NCBI GenBank assembly: GCA_025057735.1
Contig: JANWUU010000077.1
Coordinates: 1 to 6,262, forward strand
DNA from: Burkholderiaceae bacterium
Lineage (GTDB): Bacteria; Pseudomonadota; Gammaproteobacteria; Burkholderiales; Burkholderiaceae
Direction: 5' to 3'
DNA: 6,262 nt
Both the position numbers and the translations under genes were made by a program. The notes below the pieces were generated by a model, which worked only from the letters and a program-made list of their open reading frames with translations, was not told where the DNA came from and made no database searches. Below are positions 1 to 6,262 of the stretch, in pieces (positions within the stretch are counted from its first letter, which is position 1; every line of letters begins with the position of its first letter).

Positions 1-1227
<1,227 letters not shown>

Positions 1228-1230
1228 GAC

Positions 1231-1270
1231 CGGGACGCGCCCGGCCGACCGCACCGCGCTGTGCGTCCCG
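1231..1270 (+). repeat. Inverted repeat after the response regulator gene, possible transcript-end hairpin
   Basis: CGGGACGC at 1231-1238 is matched by its exact reverse complement GCGTCCCG at 1263-1270, giving an 8-bp stem with a 24-base loop just 3 bases past the regulator's stop codon. No T-run follows, so it is not a classic intrinsic terminator. It could be a weak or Rho-assisted 3' end structure, or a chance pairing in very G+C-rich DNA. A further 10-bp perfect palindrome, CGGGCGCCCG, lies at 1277-1286. Confidence 0.3.
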
Positions 1271-1300
1271 TCGCGCCGGGCGCCCGAGGCGGCGCGCCGG

Positions 1301-1306
1301 CACAAT
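1301..1306 (+). promoter_or_regulatory. Possible -10 element upstream of the DUF423 gene
   Basis: CACAAT is the only A/T-leaning hexamer in the otherwise G+C-rich 106-base gap. It sits about 27 bases before the DUF423 start codon, which would give a short leader of about 20 bases. No convincing -35 hexamer is visible about 17 bases upstream. The DUF423 gene could instead be read through from the regulator gene, so this is weak. Confidence 0.2.
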
Positions 1307-1322
1307 CCGCTCCGTCGTTTCC

Positions 1323-1327
1323 GGAGG
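1323..1327 (+). promoter_or_regulatory. Ribosome binding site of the DUF423 gene
   Basis: GGAGG ends six bases before the ATG at 1334, a near-consensus Shine-Dalgarno sequence at ideal spacing. It fixes the start of the small membrane protein gene and argues that this ORF is real despite its overlap with the gene on the other strand. Confidence 0.75.
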
Positions 1328-1333
1328 ACGCGC

Positions 1334-1702
1334 ATGGATCGCTGGTTTCTGCTGCTGGGCGGGCTCTTCGGGGCGGTCGGAGTCGCCGCCAGCGCCCTCG
1401 CCGCGCACGCGCTGAAGGCACGCCTGCCGGCCGAGGCGCTTACCTGGGTGGAAACCGCTGCGCGCATGCAGCTCGTGCATGCGCTGGCGCTGCTGGCAGT
1501 GGCGGCGCTGCTGCCCCGCTGGCCGGGCACCCTGGCGTCGGCCGCCGGCTGGTGCTTTGTGGCCGGCACCGTGCTCTTCTGCGGCAGCCTGTATGTGCTC
1601 GCGGCCGGCGGCGCGCGCGGCTTCGCTCACGCCGCGCCGCTGGGCGGGCTGGCGTTCGTCGCCGGCTGGCTGCTGCTGGCCGCGGCGGCCGCGCGCGGCT
1701 GA
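1334..1702 (+). CDS. DUF423 (YgdD/TMEM256-like) small inner-membrane protein
   Basis: This 122-residue protein has the length and pattern of the DUF423 family, a group of small inner-membrane proteins without an established biochemical role. Four hydrophobic segments are visible at about 4-24, 46-60, 65-90 and 99-119. Family-like motifs are AAHALK at 23-28 (usually GAHALK), a central QLVHALALL at 46-54, FCGSLYVLA at 82-90 and PLGGLAFVAGW at 102-112. The start is supported by the GGAGG six bases upstream. The gene lies 106 bases after the sigma-54 regulator on the same strand, so it may be co-transcribed or have its own weak promoter. Its last 76 bases overlap, tail to tail, the 3' end of the hybrid kinase gene on the minus strand; the overlapped part encodes most of the fourth membrane segment, so the overlap is not spurious on this side. 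Family assignment is firm; function is unknown. Confidence 0.9.
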   Translation: MDRWFLLLGGLFGAVGVAASALAAHALKARLPAEALTWVETAARMQLVHALALLAVAALLPRWPGTLASAAGWCFVAGTVLFCGSLYVLAAGGARGFAHAAPLGGLAFVAGWLLLAAAAARG

Positions 1703-4700
1703 GGCGCGCCCCGTGCCGTGACCTCGGCCAGCACCGAACGCAGGCGCTCGGCGGTAAAGGGCTTGGCGACGAAGGCGTTCATGCCGAGCGCGAAACCCTG
1801 TTCCTGCTCGCTGGTGAGCGCCGCCGCCGTCAGGGCGACGATCGGCAGCGCGTCGCGGTCGTAATCCCGGCGCAGCGCGGCGGTCGCCTCGAAGCCGCTC
1901 ATCGTCGGCATGTGCAGGTCCATCAGCACCGCATCAAATCGTCCCTGCGCGCGCCGCACCGCTTCCACCGCCTGCACGCCGTCCTGTGCCTTCTCGACCT
2001 CCACGCCCCAGTTGCGCAGGAAGGTCTCGGCGATCAACTGGTTGACCGGGTTGTCCTCCACCAGCAGCACGCGCAGGCCGCGCAGGTCGGTACGCGCATC
2101 CTGTGGCTCGCGCGCCGGCGTCTCCGCCACATGGGCCGGCAGCGGCAGCTCGGCCCAGAACGTGCTGCCGCGGCCGGGCTCGCTATCCACGCCGACGCGG
2201 CCGCCCATTAACTCGGCAAGCTGGCGGCAGATCGACAGCCCCAGGCCAGTGCCGCCGTAACGGCGCGCGATCGAGGCGTCGGCCTGCTCGAACGGCGCGA
2301 ACAGGCGTGCGCGCGTGGCGGCGTCGATACCGATGCCAGTGTCGGTCACCGCCAGCCGCAGCGCGCCGGCCGGCAGCCGTTCGATGCGCACCGAGATGCC
2401 GCCGCGCTCGGTGAACTTGACCGCGTTGGACAGAAAGTTCGCCAGGATCTGCCGCGTGCGCTTCGGGTCGCCGCAGACCTGCGGTGGCACGTCCTCGGCG
2501 ATAGTGAGCGTAAACGCCAGCCCCTTGCCCTGCGCGAGCTCTCGATAGCCGGCGCAGGTCTCCTCGGCTAGCGCGCGCGGATCAAACGGCATCCGCTCCA
2601 GCGACAGCTTACCGGCCTCGATCTTCGACAAGTCCAGGATGTCCTCAATGATCGCCGCCAGCGCGCGCGCGCTCTCGTCGATGCGCCGCAGGTATTCCTC
2701 CCGTCGGGCCGCGTCGGTGCCATCGGCCAGCGCCAGGCGCGTCAGCCCCAGCAGGCCGGCAAGCGGCGTGCGGAGTTCGTGGCTGGTGTTGGCCAGAAAC
2801 GCGCTCTTGGCGCGATTGGCGGCCTCGGCCGCCTCCTTGGCGGCGGCGAGCGCCTGAGCGGCGGCGCGCCGCTCGGTGATGTCCTCAACAATCCAGATCG
2901 TGCCGCCGGTGGCCGGATTGGCGCGGTCTACGGCGCGGCCGCGAATACTGGCCCAAAATAACGTGCCGTCGCGGCGGCGCAGCAGCCGCTCCAGCTCGAC
3001 CGCTTCGCCGCGCGCCAGGCGCGGGCCGATCAGGCGCCCGATCTCCTCGTAGTCCTGCGCCGACGGCCAGACGACGGCACCGCTTTGCCCGCGGATGCCG
3101 CCACGCGGCCAGCCGAGCATCTCTTCGAAGCGCGCGTTGGCCAGTTCGAACACCCGGTTGCGCGTGAAGGCGATGCCGACCGAGGCATTCTCCAGGATCG
3201 CCTCGTACTGCAGTCGGTCGGCCTGCGCCTGTGTGATGTCGCGCGCGATCGTCACCGCATAGGCGGCGGCCTCGAAGCGGAAGGTGGCGCTGGACATCAC
3301 CACCGTGCGCAGCAGGCCGTCGGCTCGGCGCAACCGCAGCGGGTAATCGCGCACGCGGCCGTACAGCCGCAGCTGCCGCAGGAATTCTTCCCCCTGCTCG
3401 GGCTCGGCCCACAGGCCGAGCTGTAGCGTCGTGCGGCCGATGGCGTCAGCGACCGCCACGCCGGTCAGTTGGGCAAAGCCCTCGTTGGCCAGCACGATGC
3501 GGCCGCTGTTAAGTTCCGTCACCAGGATGCTGTCCACGCTGGCAGCGAACAGATGCGACAGCAGCGCCTCGCTGCGCGCGCGCTCGGCCTCCGCCTGCTT
3601 GCGCTCGGTGAGGTCGAAGTACAGGGAGAGGCTGGCCGGTCCGTCGCCCAAATCGATGCGCACCACCTGCGCTTGCACGAACAGGTCGGCGCCATCGGCG
3701 CGCTGCATGCGCAGCTCCGCTGTCGGCACCGAGCCGCCCACCGGCAGCTTCTCCAGCATGGCGATGCGCTCGGCGGACAGGCGGCGCGAGTCCGGATGGT
3801 TCAGCCGCAGCATGTCGAGGCCGACCATCGCTTGCGCCGACGGATAACCAAACAGGCGCGCAGCTGCTGCGTTGGCCTGCAGGATGCGGCCCTGCCGGTG
3901 GATGATGAACGGCGACGGCGAGCGCTCAAACAGGTCGCGGTAGCGTGCCTCGCTTGCCGCCAGCGCACGTTGTGCTTCGATTTCCTCGGTCACCAGCCGG
4001 CCCACGCCCCAGTAGCCGGTGAAATTGCCGGCGTCGTCGAAGGTTGGCTCGCCGCTGATGCGCACATAGACCGCCCGCCCGTCCACGTCAGGCCGACGCA
4101 ACAGCAAATCGCGAAACGGCTGATGTGCCTGCAGCAACGCCTGGTGCTCGGCCCATTGCTGCGGCGACAGCTCCAGCTCCGGCAGCTCCCAGCGGCGCTT
4201 GCCCAGATGGGCGTGCGCCGGGATGCCCGTCTTGGCACCGACGGCCGGCGAGATGTGCGTGAAGCGGAACTCGGCGTCCTGCTCCCAGTACCAGTCGCTG
4301 GCGATCGCCAGCAGCGCGCGAAAGCGCGCCTCTTGGCGGCGCGCATGCGCCACGGTGGCACGCACCAGGCGCGCCAGCGCCCAGCCGAATAACAGGGCAG
4401 TGGCGACGATCAGCAGCTGCGAGACCAGCCGTGCGCTAGCCGGCACCTTTGCCGCTTGTTCAGCGCCGAGGATCCAATCGGCATGTTCCGCGGCCGTCAT
4501 CGCAAGCAAAGCGGCTGCTGCGACCCCGGCCAGAATCGCCGCCGCGCGCATGTCGAGCGCCACCGCGGCCACCACGATCAGCATGCCGTAGGCGCCCAGC
4601 AGCGCGGTGTGCACTCCCTGCTCGGAGCCGTACGCAAATGCCGTGACGGCGACCAGCGTCACGCCAAGGACGACAGCCACGGCCGCCTGCGGCCGCTGGC

Positions 4701-4950
4701 GGCGCGCCAACACCGCCGCCACGGCCAGACCCGCGACGTACAGGAGGGCAGCAGCAATGCCGGCCAGGAACGCCCCTGGCTGCATCACGCGCGTGACCAG
4801 CAGCACCGCCGCCACCGCGGTGCTGCAGGCCAGCACGGCCACGATGAGGAGCACGCGGCTGACGAACGGCGCCACCTCGGGCACCGCCGTCAGCATCGAG
4901 GTACGTCGGTCGTTCACGGGAACCCGCCGGCTTTCGCGCACGCGCGTCAC
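1627..4950 (-). CDS. Membrane-bound multi-PAS hybrid sensor histidine kinase
   Basis: The protein has up to 1107 residues. A basic N-terminus is followed by about six hydrophobic segments (about 28-53, 58-82, 88-107, 113-131, 135-153, 172-193), which form a membrane sensor region of no type I recognise. Four PAS-like modules follow at about 205-330 (DWYWEQDAEFRFTHIS), 333-450, 458-575 and 580-695, several ending in the usual D-[IL]-T-[EQ] linker. HisKA carries phospho-acceptor His724 in NTSHELRTPL. The ATPase domain has an N-box with Asn838 and Asn842, DTGIGID at 870-876, FAPFEQAD at 884-891 and GGTGLGLSI at 899-907. A C-terminal receiver has acidic Asp966, phospho-acceptor Asp1011, Thr1041 and Lys1063. 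All catalytic residues are intact, so it should autophosphorylate and pass phosphate to its own receiver. There is no HPt domain, so a separate HPt protein or reverse control of His724 is implied. The start is uncertain: GTG at 4950 is the longest, while GTG at 4917 and ATG at 4896 are alternatives; none has a good Shine-Dalgarno. The ligand is unknown. Confidence 0.93.
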   Translation of the reverse strand: MTRVRESRRVPVNDRRTSMLTAVPEVAPFVSRVLLIVAVLACSTAVAAVLLVTRVMQPGAFLAGIAAALLYVAGLAVAAVLARRQRPQAAVAVVLGVTLVAVTAFAYGSEQGVHTALLGAYGMLIVVAAVALDMRAAAILAGVAAAALLAMTAAEHADWILGAEQAAKVPASARLVSQLLIVATALLFGWALARLVRATVAHARRQEARFRALLAIASDWYWEQDAEFRFTHISPAVGAKTGIPAHAHLGKRRWELPELELSPQQWAEHQALLQAHQPFRDLLLRRPDVDGRAVYVRISGEPTFDDAGNFTGYWGVGRLVTEEIEAQRALAASEARYRDLFERSPSPFIIHRQGRILQANAAAARLFGYPSAQAMVGLDMLRLNHPDSRRLSAERIAMLEKLPVGGSVPTAELRMQRADGADLFVQAQVVRIDLGDGPASLSLYFDLTERKQAEAERARSEALLSHLFAASVDSILVTELNSGRIVLANEGFAQLTGVAVADAIGRTTLQLGLWAEPEQGEEFLRQLRLYGRVRDYPLRLRRADGLLRTVVMSSATFRFEAAAYAVTIARDITQAQADRLQYEAILENASVGIAFTRNRVFELANARFEEMLGWPRGGIRGQSGAVVWPSAQDYEEIGRLIGPRLARGEAVELERLLRRRDGTLFWASIRGRAVDRANPATGGTIWIVEDITERRAAAQALAAAKEAAEAANRAKSAFLANTSHELRTPLAGLLGLTRLALADGTDAARREEYLRRIDESARALAAIIEDILDLSKIEAGKLSLERMPFDPRALAEETCAGYRELAQGKGLAFTLTIAEDVPPQVCGDPKRTRQILANFLSNAVKFTERGGISVRIERLPAGALRLAVTDTGIGIDAATRARLFAPFEQADASIARRYGGTGLGLSICRQLAELMGGRVGVDSEPGRGSTFWAELPLPAHVAETPAREPQDARTDLRGLRVLLVEDNPVNQLIAETFLRNWGVEVEKAQDGVQAVEAVRRAQGRFDAVLMDLHMPTMSGFEATAALRRDYDRDALPIVALTAAALTSEQEQGFALGMNAFVAKPFTAERLRSVLAEVTARGAPQPRAAAAASSSQPATNASPPSGAA

Positions 4951-5002
4951 TGTCGCACCGGCGCGGCGGAGGCGATACGGGCAGTTGGGCAGGAATGCGG
5001 GT

Positions 5003-5209
5003 TTAATTTGACGCCGCGGCGTCAGCCGCCTGCGCGCGCAGCGCGGCGCGCAGGCACGCCTCGCACAGGCAGCCGCGCTCGCCCTGTAGCGCCGCGCGCG
5101 GCAGCGGCGGCAGGCGCGCGCACCAGCAGCCGTCCAGATCTTTCAAGCCGCAGCGAAAAGGCGCGCCGCAACGGCTGCAGCGCGTATCGGCTGCGGCCGG
5201 CGCGGGCAT
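5003..5209 (-). CDS. Cysteine-rich CWC family protein
   Basis: This 68-residue protein has eight cysteines in the spacing of the small cysteine-rich CWC family: C11-x2-C14, C20, the name-giving CWC at 28-30, then CLC at 47-49 and C52, with F18 and L33 between. The paired cysteines suggest one or two metal sites, probably zinc, but that is inferred from spacing; the family has no established function. There is no signal peptide or membrane segment, so it is likely cytosolic. Its ATG at 5209 directly abuts the TGA of acetoacetyl-CoA synthetase (5212-5210) with no intervening base, and no Shine-Dalgarno is visible upstream, so translation is probably coupled to the synthetase. The hybrid kinase start lies 52 bases downstream. 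The last codons lie within a 16-bp palindrome. The family call is good despite the small size, because the cysteine pattern is specific and the ORF fits the gap exactly. Confidence 0.85.
   Translation of the reverse strand: MPAPAAADTRCSRCGAPFRCGLKDLDGCWCARLPPLPRAALQGERGCLCEACLRAALRAQAADAAASN
5009..5024. repeat. 16-bp perfect palindrome at the 3' end of the CWC gene
   Basis: TGACGCCGCGGCGTCA equals its own reverse complement. It covers the final sense codons of the CWC gene (Ala-rich end), with the TAA stop 4 bases beyond it, followed on the minus strand by AATTAAAC rather than a T-run. It could form a 6-bp stem with a CGCG loop, or serve as a dyad site ahead of the kinase gene. It may also simply reflect alanine codons in G+C-rich DNA. 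The symmetry is certain; any function is not. Confidence 0.4.
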
Positions 5210-6262
5210 TCAGGCGCTGCGCGCGCGCTGGCGCGCGAACTCGATGAACCAATCCAGTGCCGCCGCATTGGCCATCGCATCGCGGTTGGCCACCTTCTCC
5301 AGCGGCTGCCCGAGCAGCAGCTTCTTAATGGGCAGCTCCATTTTCTTGCCCGACAGCGTGCGCGGGATTTCCGGCACCGCGAATATCTCGTTCGGCACGT
5401 GGCGCGCCGACAGCGCGCGCCGGATTTCATCCTTGATCTTCTCGCGCAGCGCCTCCGTCAGTTCCACGCCCGGGCGCAGCACGACGAACAGCGGCATGTA
5501 AGACTCGCGGCCCAGGTACTCTAAATCGACCACCAGCGCGTCGAGCACCTCCGGCAGCGCCTCGACCGCGCGGTACAGCTCCGCCGTGCCCATGCGGATG
5601 CCGTGCCGGTTGATGGTCGCATCCGAGCGTCCATAAATTACCGCGCCGACCGCCTGCGGCCGCGGCACCAGGCGGATCCAGTCGCCGTGCCGCCACACGC
5701 CCGGGAACATGTCGAAGTAGCTGTCGCGGTAGCGCCGACCCTCCGGGTCGTTCCAGAAATAAAGGGGCATCGACGGCAGCGGCGTTGTGCAGACAAGCTC
5801 GCCGACCTCGTCGAGACGCGGCCGCCCCGACTCGTCCCAAGCCTCCACCCTCGCGCCGAGCACCCGGCACTGGATCTCGCCCTCGTACACCGGCAGCGTC
5901 GGCAGGCCGCCGACGAACAGGCCGGCGATGTCGGTGCCGCCGGAAATCGAGGTCAGCCACAGGTCTGACTTGACCCGCTCGTACACCCAGCGATAAGCCT
6001 CCGGCGCAAGCGGCGAGCCGGTCGAACCGAGCGCGCGCAACGCGGCGAGGTCGAACTGCGCGCCCGGATCGACGCCGGCCTTCAGGCAGTTGGCGTAGAA
6101 CGCCGCGCCCGCCCCGAACACGGTGATCCGCTCCTCGGCGACGAAGCGCCACAGCGCCGTGAAGTCCGGCCAGCCGGGGTTGCCGTCGTACAGGCAGATC
6201 GTGCTGCCGAGCAGCAGCGCGCCGACCTGGAAGTTCCACATGATCCAGCCGGTGCTGGAATA
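5210..6262 (-). CDS. Acetoacetyl-CoA synthetase (acetoacetate-CoA ligase), C-terminal half
   Basis: This enzyme activates acetoacetate with ATP and CoA to acetoacetyl-CoA, AMP and pyrophosphate (EC 6.2.1.16), feeding ketone-body or polyhydroxybutyrate carbon into central metabolism. The frame is open to the window edge (YSSTGWIMWNFQV), so the Met at 6241 is internal. About 350 C-terminal residues are present of a family length near 650. Counting from that Met, ANL-superfamily motifs are SGGTDI at 100-105 (ATP-binding A5-like), HGDW at 185-188 (A7), YGRSDATINRHGIRMGTAELY at about 203-223 (A8 hinge and following region), and RTLSGKKMELPIKKLL at 294-309, where Lys299 is the expected adenylation lysine. 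TSISGGTDI and MELPIKKLLLGQP fit acetoacetyl-CoA synthetase better than acetyl-CoA synthetase. No frameshift or missing key residue is visible. It is the first of three co-oriented genes; the CWC gene starts at the base after its stop. The symbol aacS or acsA would apply, but naming varies, so it is left blank. Confidence 0.93.
   Translation of the reverse strand, partial: YSSTGWIMWNFQVGALLLGSTICLYDGNPGWPDFTALWRFVAEERITVFGAGAAFYANCLKAGVDPGAQFDLAALRALGSTGSPLAPEAYRWVYERVKSDLWLTSISGGTDIAGLFVGGLPTLPVYEGEIQCRVLGARVEAWDESGRPRLDEVGELVCTTPLPSMPLYFWNDPEGRRYRDSYFDMFPGVWRHGDWIRLVPRPQAVGAVIYGRSDATINRHGIRMGTAELYRAVEALPEVLDALVVDLEYLGRESYMPLFVVLRPGVELTEALREKIKDEIRRALSARHVPNEIFAVPEIPRTLSGKKMELPIKKLLLGQPLEKVANRDAMANAAALDWFIEFARQRARSA

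Noticed and set aside
1299..1315. GGCAC in the DUF423 upstream region as the -24 part of a sigma-54 promoter.
   Set aside because: The -12 GC at the required spacing is absent, so only half of the consensus is met.
1261..2211. Long open frame on the plus strand (316 codons) across the DUF423 gene and antisense to the kinase receiver and ATPase domains.
   Set aside because: The translation is Arg/Ala/Gly-rich with no recognisable domain. It overlaps two firmly identified genes in other frames, as expected for shadow frames in G+C-rich DNA.
2885..3412. Possible frameshift or separate gene within the kinase, suggested by another open frame on the same strand.
   Set aside because: The main kinase frame is uninterrupted here and reads cleanly through the third and fourth PAS modules; the alternative frame is low-complexity.
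3469..4392. Long plus-strand open frame (307 codons) antisense to the PAS region of the kinase.
   Set aside because: It is His/Gln/Arg/Ala-rich without domain structure and lies wholly opposite a convincing PAS-containing sequence.
5427..6239. Second minus-strand open frame (270 codons) inside the acetoacetyl-CoA synthetase gene.
   Set aside because: It is a frame-shifted, Arg-rich shadow of the synthetase frame, which carries all the conserved enzyme motifs.

Overview
The window is a G+C-rich, densely coded bacterial segment and reads as ordinary proteobacterial chromosome. The gene set (a sigma-54 activator, a DUF423 membrane protein, a cysteine-rich CWC protein directly behind acetoacetyl-CoA synthetase, and a multi-PAS hybrid kinase) best suits a betaproteobacterium. 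That is inference from family distribution; no marker gene is present. There are no tRNAs, rRNAs, insertion sequences, CRISPR arrays, phage genes or gene-free stretches over 300 bases.

Layout. Plus strand: the window opens inside an NtrC-family, sigma-54-dependent response regulator (receiver, AAA+, Fis-type helix-turn-helix) ending at 1227. A 106-base gap with G+C-rich inverted repeats follows, then a small DUF423 membrane protein (1334-1702) with a good Shine-Dalgarno site. Minus strand, read right to left: the C-terminal half of acetoacetyl-CoA synthetase enters from the right edge and stops at 5210. A 68-residue, eight-cysteine CWC-family protein begins at the very next base. After a further 52 bases comes a 1107-residue membrane-bound hybrid sensor kinase with about six membrane segments, four PAS-like modules, HisKA, HATPase and a receiver. 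Its 3' end runs 76 bases into the convergent DUF423 gene.

How the genes may work together. The three minus-strand genes are co-oriented and tightly packed, so they could be one transcript linking acetoacetate activation (ketone-body or polyhydroxybutyrate carbon use) with a sensor kinase. The sigma-54 regulator lies on the other strand and probably pairs with a kinase left of the window. The nearby hybrid kinase cannot be assigned to it from sequence alone. The arrangement loosely recalls the E. coli AtoS/AtoC control of acetoacetate use, but this is only a hypothesis. I see no clearly novel system. The points most worth checking are the convergent gene overlap, the abutting synthetase-CWC pair, the unusual Walker A cysteine in the regulator, and the lack of an obvious phosphorelay partner for the hybrid kinase.
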